DNA from: Homalodisca vitripennis
Taxonomy: Eukaryota; Arthropoda; Insecta; Hemiptera; Cicadellidae
Direction: 5' to 3'
Assembly: GCF_021130785.1 (NCBI RefSeq)
Contig: NC_060214.1
Coordinates: forward strand, 186,001-250,000
DNA: 64,000 nt
Made by a program: the position numbers and the translations under genes. A model generated the notes under the pieces. It did no database searches. It was not told where the DNA came from and saw only the letters and a program-made list of their open reading frames with translations. Numbering within the stretch: the first letter of the stretch is position 1; each line of letters opens with the position of its first letter. This document shows positions 34,985 to 46,752 of this stretch, one piece after another.

Positions 34985-36615
34985 CACCACATCACGTGTC
35001 AGGATTCACTGAGCTTGCATAATACAAGTCTATAGCTCGTTCTCAAGATGCCCTATGGACAGACACATGGCACATCACGTGTCAGGATTCACTGAGCTTG
35101 TATAATACAAGTCTATAGCTCGTTCTCAAGATGCCCTATGGACAGACACATGGCACATCACGTGTCAGGATTCACTGAGCTTGTATAATACAAGTCTATA
35201 GCTCGTTCTCAAGATGCCCTATGGACAGACACATGGCACATCACGTGTCAGGATTCGCTGAGCTTGCATAATACGTCTATAGCTCGTTCTCAAGATGCCC
35301 TATGGACAGACACATGGCACATCACGTGTCAGGATTCGCTGAGCTTGCATAATACGTCTATAGCTCGTTCTCAAGATGCCCTATGGACAGACACATGGCA
35401 CATCACGTGTCAGGATTCACTGAAATTGCATAATACAAGTCTATAGCTCGTTCTCAAGATGCCCTATGGACAGACACATGGCACATCACGTGTCAGGATT
35501 CACTGAGCTTGTATAATACAAGTCTATAGCTCGTTCTCAAGATGCCCTATGGACAGACACATGGCACATCACGTGTCAGGATTCGCTGAGCTTGCATAAT
35601 ACGTCTATAGCTCGTTCTCAAGATGCACTATGGACAGACACATGGCACATCACGTGTCAGGATTCACTGAGCTTGCATAATACAAGTCTAAAGCTCGTCC
35701 TCAAGATGCCCTATGGGACAGACACATGGCACATCACGTGTCAGGATTCACTGAGCTTGCATAATAAAAGTATATAGCTCGTTCTAAAGATGCCCTATGG
35801 ACAGACACATGGCACATCACGTGTCAGGATTCACTGAGCTTGCATAATACAAGTCTATAGCTCGTTCTCAAGATGCCCTATGGACAGACACATGGTACAT
35901 CACGTGTCAGGATTCGCTGAGCTTGCATAATACGTCTATAGCTCGTTCTCAAGATGCCCTATGGACAGACACATGGCAAATCAAGTGTCAGGATTCACTG
36001 AGCTTGCATAATACAAGTCTATAGCTCGTTCTCAAGATGCCCTATGGACAGACACATGGCACATCACGTGTCAGGATTCACTGAGCTTGCATAATACAAG
36101 TCTATAGCTCGTTCTCAAGATGCCCTATGGACAGACACATGGCACATCACGTGTCAGGATTCACTGAGTCTATAGCTCGTTCTCAAGATGCCCTATGGAC
36201 AGACACATGGCACATCACGTGTCAGGATTCGCTGAGCTTGCATAATACGTCTATAGCTCGTTCTCAAGATGCCCTATGGACAGACACATGGCAAATCAAG
36301 TGTCAGGATTCACTGAGCTTGCATAGTACAAGTCTATAGCTCGTTCTCAAGATGCCCTATGGACAGACACATGGCACATCACGTGTCAGGATTCACTGAG
36401 CTTGCATAATACAAGTCTATAGCTCGTTCTCAAGATGCCCTATGGACAGACACATGGCACATCACGTGTCAGGATTCACTGAGTCTATAGCTCGTTCTCA
36501 AGATGCACTATGGACAGACACATGGCACATCACGTGTCAGGATTCACTGAGCTTGCATAATACAAGTCTACAGCTCGTTCTCAAGATGCCCTATGGACAG
36601 ATACACGGCACATCC
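34985..36615. repeat. 81/83-bp satellite, about 20 copies
   Basis: gtcaggattc recurs at 34998, 35081, 35164, 35247, 35328 and onward to about 36540. Unit lengths are 83 bp (aatacaagtctatag) or 81 bp (aatacgtctatag), with two shorter units lacking cttgcataatacaa (near 36165 and 36480). Each unit has catcacgtgtcagg, so a CACGTG palindrome, and GACAC...GTGTC as a short inverted repeat. Several open frames across the array are repeat shadows. Confidence 0.96.
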
Positions 36616-36617
36616 CC

Positions 36618-36658
36618 GGCAGACAAAAGAAATTGTGTCTGCCTACTGACTGATAGGC
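36618..36658. other. Two overlapping hairpins at the right edge of the 83-bp satellite
   Basis: GGCAGACA (36618-36625) pairs with TGTCTGCC (36636-36643) over a 10-nt loop. The right arm overlaps TGCCTA, which can pair with TAGGCA about 8 nt further on. The two stems are mutually exclusive. No run of T follows, so I do not call a terminator. Confidence 0.4.
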
Positions 36659-37568
36659 ATCAATGACTGTAGCCACATTCCCCGGTTGGTCATAGCCCAT
36701 CATAAAATTCACTCTTGTCTATGAAGTAATGAATTTTGAAACAAAATTTAATATCAACAGATGAAATTATTCCGGAATTCTGTTACATGATATATTCATA
36801 TTTTGTATAATTAAGTCCGATGTAATGGAAGTGCATTGTAAAAGTGTACATACTGAGTTACAAAAGGTGGTTTTTGGGGAGTAACGCTGTAATGTTCTAA
36901 TTTTTCACTTGTTAAAAAAGCCATGTGATTGTTCGCAGTTTGTTTACTAATTTATGTACCGTACGATTTTTCTTATTCCATCAAAGTTACCCACTAGAGC
37001 AATGTGAGAACTATTGACTTAAATAATCTGTTAATGGGGTGATTTTTTTGAAATTTCTTTTACGTGATTTGAGTTAATATACCAATTTTCAGCTCGATGG
37101 CTTAATGAAAAAATTGTTAAATTTAAACAATATATTTTTTCTTTATTGAAAGATAAGTAGAGAATTAAAAAACATGTTTTCAACTTTTGTAAGCACTCTT
37201 GCAGTTAATAAATAGCCCGGAGGCTCGGAGTTTTGACCTACTTTGCTGACAAATTAGGCATGTCCTACTATTCTTATTATTTCCTAGTATATCCATAGTA
37301 TTTCATTTTTAAACTCTAATATAAAAGGAACTAATAACCATTAATTACACCAAAGAGTGATTAGTAAATGTATAAATAGAATATAGATGTATATTATATA
37401 ATATATAAATATAAAAAAATATATAAACTTTGCATTATATACTCAGAATCGCATTAAAATATATGAGGTTTCGTAGTAAATCGTAAATTGGTTGAATGTA
37501 ATTTAGAATTATATTATTTATATTATTTTGTATTGTTATTTATTTATTTATATTATTAATAACATTTA
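36659..37568. other. AT-rich non-coding stretch
   Basis: No gene or array seen. Confidence 0.55.
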
Positions 37569-37612
37569 CATATATATATATATATAATATATATATATAT
37601 ATACTTTTGATC
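37569..37612. repeat. (TA)n microsatellite
   Basis: tatata run with one slip near 37587. Confidence 0.95.
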
Positions 37613-37620
37613 ACTATTAC

Positions 37621-37740
37621 TGGTTATATGGAGAGCCATGTTAAGTCAAGTGGTTAAGTGGTAGAGAGGACTTTATAGTCCTAACTTCGCCTCTAATAAA
37701 GTCATTTTTCATTTCATTTTTTCATTTCATTTCATTTCAA
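37621..37740 (+). mobile_element. LINE 3'-end remnant with (TTTCA)n tail
   Basis: A ~70-bp motif with ggttaagtggtagagagg, a perfect hairpin AGGACT-ttat-AGTCCT (37667-37682) and cgcctctaataaagtcattt is followed by a ttcatttcatttcatttc tail. A similar sequence occurs on the minus strand at 52350-52450. Only the 3' end is present, so this is a heavily 5'-truncated LINE or a SINE borrowing a LINE tail. Confidence 0.55.
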
Positions 37741-38162
37741 CAGTTGTTAAACCGAAACTGCTAATAATAAGTAGACATCTTAAAGATGAGTTGAGGGGGG
37801 GGGCTTTTTAGTGATTGGTTGAAGCTTAACCAACAACTGACTAGTTATAATCAACGTGGTTTCTGTTTACTCTTTACAAACTTTTACATTTTATTATTTA
37901 TATTTATTATATATAAAGTTTCCCTTTTAATGCTGGATAACAATAGGAAATTTTTACAACCGGAAACTCCATAAATTGGCCTAAGCCAATTTAAGAAAAC
38001 AAAATTCATTCAAATATTCCAAATAGTTTAGAAAATATGAATATCGGAAGCATGGAAATAAAGATGTCTGAAGCACACACTTTAATTCAGTACTAAATCT
38101 AATCCTTATATTTATCAATACCTCAATATACTCCAGGTCCATGTCTATGTCTTATCAAGTGT

Positions 38163-38294
38163 TCATTTTATATATTTTAGCTTCTCACGACATTCTTCGA
38201 GCTCATCAACGGATTCATTGGATTTTAAAATTTGAGATTCTTTAAACATTATCATAGCATTCATACAATTTTGTCCATTACTTACACTTAGCAT
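38163..38294 (-). CDS. Unrecognised 43-residue ORF
   Basis: ATG at 38294 to TGA at 38163. It has a Glu/Lys-rich end (SVDELEECREKLKYIK) that could form a short helix. Directly upstream on the same strand is another small frame (38503-38297), in a different phase. Together they could be fragments of one decayed gene. I recognise no family. Confidence 0.2.
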   Translation of the reverse strand: MLSVSNGQNCMNAMIMFKESQILKSNESVDELEECREKLKYIK

Positions 38295-38296
38295 TC

Positions 38297-38503
38297 TTAA
38301 ATTAAAATGTTACTTTTGGCCATGTTTTCCTTATTTAAATTGACTGCTTCATAGAGGATTTCTTGTATTACAAAGGCAACTTGTACTTCCTCGTCTTCAT
38401 TAAAAAAAATAAACTTGTACTTTCTCACCTTTATTAAATAGGTGACTTGTAACCTTTCACTTTTATTATCAAGATTTTCTTTCACATTGGTAACCGTGAC
38501 CAT
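38297..38503 (-). CDS. Unrecognised 68-residue ORF
   Basis: Contains IFFNEDEEVQVAFVIQEIL, a plausible helical stretch, but no motif I recognise. A possible splice donor, aaaggtgagaaag, lies inside on the minus strand, so an exon or a decayed gene copy is possible. The next frame on the same strand (38294-38163) starts just after its stop in another phase. Chance is also plausible in DNA of this composition. Confidence 0.2.
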   Translation of the reverse strand: MVTVTNVKENLDNKSERLQVTYLIKVRKYKFIFFNEDEEVQVAFVIQEILYEAVNLNKENMAKSNILI

Positions 38504-38573
38504 ATAATATATATTGTTGAACTATTCTCTTTGAGTTTGTGATTTCTCATTTACTCACATTTAATACAGATAT

Positions 38574-38795
38574 GTGAAGCTACATAATGAAAAACAAATT
38601 ATAAAAAGTAGTAATAGCTTTTGTGCAGATGGATTGCATTTAAAGCGTGTTCATTCAAAACGCATGTCTTTAAAACAACCCACGCTTCATCATGAAATTG
38701 CTGCAAGTGAAAGCACAGACAGCACACTGAGCACAAGTCAAGATAAATGGTTTGTGCTTGAACAGTTCCTAAGGACGTCATCTCCATATTTCTAG
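38574..38795 (+). CDS. Unrecognised 73-residue ORF
   Basis: Starts at 38574, basic N-terminal half, Ser/Thr-rich second half (ASESTDSTLSTSQ). No family recognised, no conserved partner in the window, and no promoter or splice evidence. It lies between the small minus-strand frames and the Gypsy fragment. Low confidence that it is real. Confidence 0.15.
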   Translation: MKLHNEKQIIKSSNSFCADGLHLKRVHSKRMSLKQPTLHHEIAASESTDSTLSTSQDKWFVLEQFLRTSSPYF

Positions 38796-39042
38796 TACAT
38801 AATTTAACACCTATCACTAGATTCACTGCCAATGCTTACTTATTTAAGGCATTACTTATTAAAGTACATGCAGTCTTTTTAGTCACGATATTCTAATGCG
38901 TCATTAATGTTATTTTGTATGGGGACAATTATTTTAAATGTATAAAATATCAAAATAATCTTGCGAAGTTTTGACAATTTTTTATCGGTGAGGGCCCGTT
39001 TCTAGAGACTTCTCAGTTTTGAAGAAAGGCAATTGTTATTTG

Positions 39043-41152
39043 CTCGGGTAGCCTCAAAACAGGTGAAGATACTAAAATTGCTTTAAGTGCTTTGAATGCC
39101 TCCTCCTGAGAAGGTCCCCATAAGTATGGAACGCTCTTCCTTTTTAAAGAATTTAAAGGTTCCGAAATCTGAGAAAAGCCTTTAATGAATCTCGAGTAAT
39201 ATGAGCACATACCCAGAAACCTAGAAAGTTGTTTTAAATTCTTAGGTGTTGGGTAGGAGTCGATAGGTTTACTTCTGTCAGGATTAAGACTGATTTTACC
39301 ATTATGAAATATATGACCCAGGAATTCTATTCTAGGAGAAGCCACAACCATTTTTTCAGGACTAACAGTCAGACCAGCATCTCTAAGCCTGTCTAAAACT
39401 ATTTTAAGATGCTGTACATGCTCGTTGAAACTGTTACTGAAGACAACTAGGTCATCAAAATAAACAAAAAGGAATTTGAATTTTATATCTCCAAAGACTT
39501 TGTCAAGTAGATTTGCCAAAACCATGCCACCGGATGCTAAGCCGAAGGGCAGATAGTTGTACTCGTAACAACCTGTGCTTGTGACAAAAGCCGTGTATTT
39601 TTTTGAATTCTCATCAAGCGGTATTTGATTATAAGCACTTACAGGGTCCAGGTGGGGAAAAATGAGAAGCCTTCCCTAAATACTGGAATGCTGACTCCAC
39701 CGTTGGCATGGGAGTGTTCTCCAGCTCAACCATCTTATTTATGAGACGGTAGTCTACCACCATGCGACTTTTACCATTCTTTTTCGGGACTAAAAACGCC
39801 GGACTTGAATATGGAGAGTCACTAGGACGAATAATACCCTTACTCAACAGGTCTTTAATATGGCTGTTTAGCTCTTTCAGTTTGGGACGAGCATAATGAA
39901 AAGGTTTTGAGCGGACAATCTTATTAGTTGTTATACGGATGGTATAAGATATTAAGTTGGTTTTGCCAAGGCATGGTGTTATGGTATCCGGGTACTGCTG
40001 CAATAGGTTTTTTAAAATGTGTTTTTGTTTTGTGTTCAAGTTTTCTCCTAATGTTGGTGCTGTATGAGTTGATTCTATGTTGGGTTGAGCTGACTGATCC
40101 TGGAATTGATTAATAATTAAGGTTGTGTCAAAGGAAAAAGTTATTTTACGCTGAGCCGCATTGATCACCATTTTACTGTGATCTACAAAGTCCAAACCCA
40201 AAACAACTGCCACCGGTAGGCTATCTGATACAAAGAAAGGAAAAGTCCAGGAAAGGTGTAAAATTTTAAAATGCAATTTAATCTGTTTTTGGAAATTCAT
40301 GTAAGTACCATTCGCTGTCATGGCTTGAGTTCTGGTGTTAAGTGAGTTGACGTAAAACCCTTTACCTTTCTGTAGATCCTTAAAGACTGACCCAGATATT
40401 ATTGAGTATGTGGAGCCTGTATCAATTAGTGCTTCAAGTTTGATTTCTTTTATGGATAGCCAGATAGTAAGGGGATCTACTTTGGGCAAGGAAGGTGCCA
40501 TAGAGCGGACAGGGCGATTCACCTTCGGTTTAGGGGAGACAATTTCCCTGTCTAAAAATGCCTCCCTGGGAAGTTTAAAATGTTTCGGCCTGGAATTGGA
40601 CTGACCAGAATAATTAGCTTGCCTATTCTGCTGACCGTTTTGGTAGTTACGCTGACTTGTGTTGTTTTTTGGTGTACTATATTGGCCTGAATGGTTATTC
40701 CCTGATTCCAAGTGTGAATGACCGCCATTACGACTATTTTGAGGTTTATATTGATTAAAGTTACGTGACCGGTGATTTTGGTAGTGGTGTTGACCGTTAG
40801 TATGGTTGGAGTGGCCAATACTTCGGTTGTAAAACAATCTGTTGTTCTGCTGAAAACTTTGATTATATGGTACGGAACTATGAAGGGATGTAGGTGGGGG
40901 TACGTTGGTTTGTGGAGTGTCATAATATGTAAGACGTAAGTCATCTACTGTGGGGGCCAATTTTAAAAGATCATTAATGCAGTGTGGTGTTATAAGTCCT
41001 GATAAGCAGGCTCTAGTGGAGGGATTGAGACCTGCCATAATAGTAGTAAAGACAACTGCATTATCAACTGTAGGGTTTAAAAATGTAAACATGGCACTAA
41101 TGCTGTGTACATAGTCAGCTAAGGACTCTGAGTTAGTTTGCTGGCGGTACAA
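39043..41152 (-). pseudogene. Gypsy fragment: end of gag, protease and partial reverse transcriptase
   Basis: The frame 41152-39629 (507 residues) holds the gag C-terminal part, an Asn/Gln/Arg/Gly-rich region (about 100-190) with no CCHC knuckle, the aspartic protease motif LIDTGSTYS (243-251) and the RT start (GIIRPSDSPYSSPAFLVPKK). Gag and pol are in one frame here. A one-base difference in a C run near 39655 breaks the frame. RT continues in 39525-39043 with catalytic YFDD, SPEKMVV, FLGHIFHNG and the connection domain, then stops. RNase H and integrase are absent from this copy. Confidence 0.9.
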
Positions 41153-41894
41153 GAACTGATTCTGAGCTTCCCTCAGTGTTTCTATCAGTTAAGAGTGAAG
41201 TACGTATAGTCTGGACCAGTGAGAGCCAACTAAGATTAGACGTGATAGCATTTAACCATATGCCACGAAGTCTACCCTCAGTCCGCGGAATAGTATTTGT
41301 AATAAATAGTTTGTCACTTACAAGGTTCAAGTTGAATATTTCTGTAGCTTTAATTACAAATTGTACGAGGTCTGGGAGGGACGAACCTGAAGTCATAGGC
41401 AGGGCTCTAATCATTTCGCGAACAACAGAAGGAAATGTCGCATCACTATCTCTATTATGGCTTGAGAATAACTCGGCAATCTGTGAAGACACTACTTCTG
41501 TAGTGCGTTCAACTGTTGTTTGTGTAAGTTGTTGCATAGCCACTATCAAATTTTGTATATTCGGATCTATTATTGTTTGTGAAGGTGTGTATGTTATGTT
41601 GGGCTGTACCTCAGATTGTTGTGTGACTGTTGGTGTAACATCAGTCGAGGCTGCTGTAGTTTCTAATTTGGATTCATTAATATTTTCGTCTGAGTCGATT
41701 TCACCTAATTTATATTTTTCTTTAATATAAGCACGAAGCTGAACTCTCATTCCCTCAAGTGTACCTGCTGGTGTGATGCCCAATAGAGAGCATTGATCCC
41801 GGGCCTGAGTTGCTTTTAACTCTTTAATCCACGCTACAGTTTTGGGGATATTGTCTGGTTTATACATATTTAAAGAGAGCGAAAATAAGAACAC
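41133..41894 (-). pseudogene. Gypsy fragment gag, N-terminal part
   Basis: 253-residue frame; the more likely start is the second methionine at about 41867. Residues ~18-60 (VAWIKELKATQARDQCSLL then a helix with MRVQLRAYIKE) resemble a SAP-type helix-turn-helix, which is inference. A capsid-like region follows (LPDLVQFVIKATEIFNLN, RGIWLNAITSNLSWLSLV). The frame is shifted near 41172 by one extra A relative to the plus copy, where it continues into the rest of gag. Confidence 0.85.
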
Positions 41895-43133
41895 AATAAG
41901 CTATACAAGGGAAACTGGTACCAATAAATTTACTTTTGTAATTATTAGACTAGAGGAGTCAGAAAACAATAACAGTAAAAAACAATTATTTCAAACAACT
42001 TGGGCTGACCTAGCTTTAAGAAAAATACAGCAAACCAACACCTACTGGGAGGAAAAAAAACAGGTAGTTACTTTAAGAAATTATAAATTAGTTTTATATT
42101 GATGTTAAAAAGTTTAAGTAGTTTAATTTTTTATAAAATTTTCTCTGTAAATTAACTTGTCTATCTCTTTTAAATAAATAAAAATTTATTATATTCAAAT
42201 TGCATTGTTAGACTTATAATTATTGTAACAACTGTTTAAGTACCTGAAACAAATGCTCGTATCCAACATCAACCATATTTCCAAGAGAAGCGATATTTAG
42301 AAACACAAAGGTTAAGATTCTACCGAAGGTAAAATATTGGCTATAACAAAAATAACAAAGTCACCAACTACCTTACCTGTATTCGTAACTCAAGGTTAGT
42401 TACAAATGATCGTCGCAAGCTGTAATTTACACAAAACAAAAGCACCAGTTATTATTATGTGTTTAACACTAACTAATATAACCAACATCTAAACGTATAT
42501 AAGGCTAAGTCGTAAAATAATGTAAAGAAATCATTCGGTTTACAATTTAATTAAGTGAAAACGAAAACAAATTACCGTTTACTTACAAAGATAACTTACG
42601 TAGTACCTTAAAACATTGACCGGAAATTATAAGATATTCGTACTTAATTGTAGTAGTAAAATCTATAAAGTAGATTAAAATAATTACACTTCGTTATCTA
42701 CGGAGTGATACAAAAACCGGATCTGAGGAACTCTGCTTACGCAATTACGTGCTTGCACGGCAAACTGACTAAACTTGTGTCGAAAAATATTACTGCAGTT
42801 CCAAAAATAAGAAGATCTAATTCGGATAAAAATATGAAGTAAAATAATTATAACAATTGCGAGCTTAGAACTATAAGTATAATTACAAGGAAAAATGACA
42901 AATTTAAATTTTAAAACTGTCTTAAAACGAAACGAGAAATTCTTGTTTGAAACAGACAGACAGACGGAAATTACGAACTCCGTGATAATAAATTTTAAAC
43001 GACTTAAGCCTTATGAAAAACTTGAAAAAGGAATTGTGGCTGTAATAAATAATAAATGGACAGTTATGTAAATTAAAGTCAACAAAGAAAAATACTGCAT
43101 AACACCTATAATTAGTGAAAATAAATGGTGTTA

Positions 43134-43182
43134 GAGTTCCTGCTAGGTTTTCAGGCTGTGTCCGGAGGTTGTGCACACAGAG
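43134..43182 (+). repeat. 49-bp LTR fragment between the inverted copies
   Basis: Starts ttcctgctaggttttcaggc and ends cacacagag; it matches the middle of the LTR (43333-43380 and 51943-51990) with one or two differences, closer to the 3' LTR at the c of ttcctg. It is followed by gggag and then the first base of the full LTR at 43188. Confidence 0.85.
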
Positions 43183-43187
43183 GGGAG

Positions 43188-43605
43188 TGCCGCTACAGTT
43201 TTGAATTTGGCGCGCGTTATCCGTCTGTTGCCGCGAACGCTATAGCCAGCTGCGCCGACCTCTAGCCTTTAGCTCAAACAATAGGAGCCTCCTACCATCC
43301 GGAATTCTTCCGGACAGGTTCTGGTAGGATGGTTCATGCTAGGTTTTCAGGCTGTGACCGGAGGTTGTGCACACAGAGAGTCGTTGTGCAGCTTTCGAGC
43401 AGGGTGGACCGGGAGAAGTTAGCGTGGGTGGTCTAGATTTTAGTAGTATTTTGTTAGGGAACCTTTCGGAACTATACCCAAATTATTAGTATTTATTTAG
43501 TCATCAAAGCTGGTTAGGTTTTGGAATAGACGGAATCTAGTGGCGGATCCACGGATTATTCCTCTATAAGGTCCCACCTTCCGGTCGCGACGCCACGAGG
43601 TCGCA
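43188..43605 (+). repeat. 5' LTR of the Gypsy element, 418 bp
   Basis: Begins tgccgctacagttttg and ends cgaggtcgca (TG...CA). It differs from the 3' LTR at two positions only, 43336 (a, against c) and 43447 (t, against c). It contains a perfect 7-bp inverted repeat TCCGGAA-ttc-TTCCGGA (43298-43314) and a TATA-like ctataag near 43564. Confidence 0.95.
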
Positions 43606-45376
43606 AATATTGGTAGCGCGAGCCGTCCGCCTCGGATTCCCAACACCATTCCTAACCGGCATTAATTTTAATTTCACGCTTTCCGTCCATTTTTTTTAGT
43701 TTTTCGTATTAACAGTGGTTAATTTCTCAAACTATGGCGTAAATCACCCCAGGGCAGCGACCGACGCCACGAGGGAAGCAGCGACCTTCACCAACAGAAT
43801 CAGATAACTAAATATAGTTCTAGTCATTTAAAATAAGCTTAAAGTATAAACCGTTATTACTTGAATTAATTTAAACATTTATGTTATTGTTCACAGTTTA
43901 ACTTTAATAATAAAATTTCATAGTTCAACCTTAATAATTTAATACCGTACTTTTTTGCCCTTTTTATAAAGTATTTCTTAAATATAAATATATTCTTAAA
44001 TATTCCTTAAATAGTATTTTTTAATAACTAATAACAGTAAAGTCTCATTTAAGCTCTAACTAAGCAGAGTTACGACTTGTTTAACCAAGTTCTATAGTTT
44101 TCTTTTATACTAGTAACCTGAAGTACACTTTGTATTAGACTGTAACACTATTTTTTTTCACTAATTATAGGTGTTATGCAGTATTTTTCTTTGTTAACTT
44201 TTATTTACATAACTGTCCATTTATTTATTACAGCCACAACTCCTTTTTCAAGTTTTTCATAAGGATTAAGTCTTTTAAAAATTATTTTCACGGAGTTCGT
44301 AATTTCCGTCTGTCTGTCTGTTTCAAACAAGAATTTCTCGTTTCGTTTTAAGACAGTTTTAAAATTTAAATTTGTCATTTTTCCTTGTAATTATACTTAT
44401 AGTTCTAAGCTCGCAATTGTTATAATTATTTTACTTCATATTTTTACCCGAATTAGATATTCTTATTTTTGGAACTGCAGTAATATTTTTCGACACAAGT
44501 TTAGTCGGTTTGCCGTGCAAGCACGTAATTGCGTAAGCAGAGTTCCTCAGATCCGGTTTTTGTATCACTCCGTAGATAACGAAGTCTCATTATTTTAATC
44601 TACATTATAGATTTTACTACTACAGTTAAGTACGAATATCTTATAATTTCCGGTCAATGTTTTAAGGTACTACGTAAGTTATCTTTGTAAGTAAACGGTA
44701 ATTTGTTTTCGTTTTCACTTAATTAAATTGTAAACCGAATGATTTCTTTACATTATTTTACGACTTAGCCTTATATACGTTTAGATGTTGGTTATATTAG
44801 TTAGTGTTAAAACACATAATAATAACTGGTGCTTTTGTTTTGTGTAAATTACAGCTTGCGACGATCATTTGTAACTAACCTTGAGTTACGAATACAGGTA
44901 AGGTAGTTGGTGACTTTGTTATTTTTGTTATAGCCAATATTTTACCTTCGGTAGAATCTTAACCTTTGTGTTCTAAATATCGCTTCTCTTGGAAATATGT
45001 TTGATGTTGGATACGAGCATTTGTTTCAGGTACTTTAACAGTTGTTACAATAATTATAAGTCTAACAATGCTATGTGAATATAACTTTTATTTATTCAAA
45101 AGAGATATACAAGCTAATTTACAGAGTAAATTTTATAAAAATGTAAACTACTTAAACTTTTTTAACTTCAATATAAAACTAAGTTATAATTTATTAAAGT
45201 AACTACCTGATTTTTTCCCTCCCAGTAGGTGTTGGTTTGCTGTATTTTTCTCAAAGCTAGGTCAGCCCAAGTTGTTTGAAATAATTGTTTTTTTACTGTT
45301 ATTGTTTTCAGACTCCTCTAGTCTAATAATTACAAAAGTGAACATATTGGTACCAGTTTCCCTTGTATAGCTTGTT
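43606..45376 (+). other. Gypsy element 5' leader
   Basis: About 1.77 kb without coding signal. A tgg at 43611, five bases after the LTR, could begin a primer-binding site, but I cannot match it to a specific tRNA 3' end. From about 44143 onward it is repeated in inverted orientation at 43131-41900. A (GTCT)n patch lies near 44308. Confidence 0.7.
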
Positions 45377-46723
45377 GTGTTGTTATTTTCGCTCTCTTTA
45401 AATATGTATAAACCAGACAATATCCCCAAAACTGTAGCGTGGATTAAAGAGTTAAAAGCAACTCAGGCCCGGGATCAATGCTTTCTATTGGGCATCACAC
45501 CAGCAGGTACACTTGAGGGAATGAGAGTTCAGCTTCGTGCTTATATTAAAGAAAAATATAAATTAGGTGAAATCGACTCAGACGAAAATATTAATGAATC
45601 CAAATTAGAAAACTACAGCAGCCTCGACTGATGTTACACCAACAGTCACACAACAATCTGAGGTACAGTCCAACATAACATACACACCTTCACAAACAAT
45701 AATAGATCCGAATATCCAAAATTTGATAGTGGCTATGCAACAACTTACACAAAACAACAGTTGAACGCACTACAGAAGTAGTGTCTTCACAGATTGCCGA
45801 GTTATTCTCAAGCCATAATAGAGATAGTGATGCGACATTTCCTTCTGTTGTTCGCGAAATGATTAGAGCCCTGCCTATGACTTCAGGTTCGTCCCTCCCA
45901 GACCTCGTACAATTTGTAATTAAAGCTACAGAAATATTCAACTTGAACCTTGTATGTGACAAAACTATTTATTACGAATACTATTCCGCGGACTGAGGGT
46001 AGACTTCGTGGTATATGGTTAAATGCTATCACGTCTAATCTTAGTTGGCTCTCACTGGTCCAGACAATACGTACTTCACTCTTAACTGATAGAACACTGA
46101 GGGAAGCTCAGAATCAGTTTTTGTACCGCCAGCAAACTAACTCAGAGTCCTTAGCTGACTATGTACACAACATTAGTGCCATGTTTACATTTTTAAACCC
46201 TACAGTAGATAATGCAGTTGTCTTTACTACTATTATGACAGGTCTCAATCCCTCCACTAGAGCCTGCTTATCAGGACTTATAACACCACACTGCATTAAT
46301 GATCTTTTAAAATTGGCCCCCACAGTAGATGACTTACGTCTCACATATTACGACACTCCACAAACAACCAACGTATCCCCACCTACATCCCTTCATAGTT
46401 CCATACCATATAATCAAAGTTTTCAACAAAACAACAGATTGTTTTACAACCGAAGCAGTGGCCACTCTAACCATACTAACGGTCAACACCACTACCAAAA
46501 TCACCGGTCACGTAACTTTAATCAATATAAACCTCAAAATAGTCGTAATGGCGGTCATTCACACTTGGAATCAGGGAATAACCATTCAGGCCAATATAGT
46601 ACACCAAAAAACAACACAAGTCAGCGTAACTACCAAAACGGTCAGCAGAATAGGCAAGCTAATTATTCTGGTCAGTCCAATTCCAGGCCGAAACATTTAA
46701 ACTTCCCAGGGAGGCATTTTTAG
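45377..46723 (+). pseudogene. Gypsy gag
   Basis: Frames 45377-45631, 45781-45996 and 45950-46723 together cover gag. The probable start is the methionine at 45404 (MYKPDN). The N-terminal SAP-like helix pair, capsid-like region and Asn/Gln/Arg-rich C-terminal region match the minus copy. It is broken by one-base differences in A runs near 45610, 45748 and 45960, and by a T-run difference near 46700 just before the protease. No CCHC zinc knuckle is present; the basic, Asn-rich region may take over RNA binding (inference). Confidence 0.88.
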
Positions 46724-46752
46724 ACAGGGAAATTGTCTCCCCTAAACCGAAG

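Larger units (their letters stand above)
39043..43131 (-). mobile_element. Inverted Ty3/Gypsy fragment: leader, gag, protease, partial RT
   Basis: Reverse complement of 44143-48232 in the adjacent plus-strand element, colinear over about 4.1 kb with very few substitutions by eye. It contains the 5' leader, gag, protease and the RT up to just before RNase H, where homology stops at about 39043. It has no LTR of its own except a 49-bp LTR fragment at its right border (43134-43182). Together with the plus element it makes a near-palindrome with a ~1.0 kb centre. Confidence 0.92.

Noticed and set aside
34985..36615. CRISPR-like array and several repeat-bearing ORFs
   Set aside because: The repeats are head-to-tail with no unique spacers; this is a eukaryotic satellite. 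The ORFs follow the repeat period.
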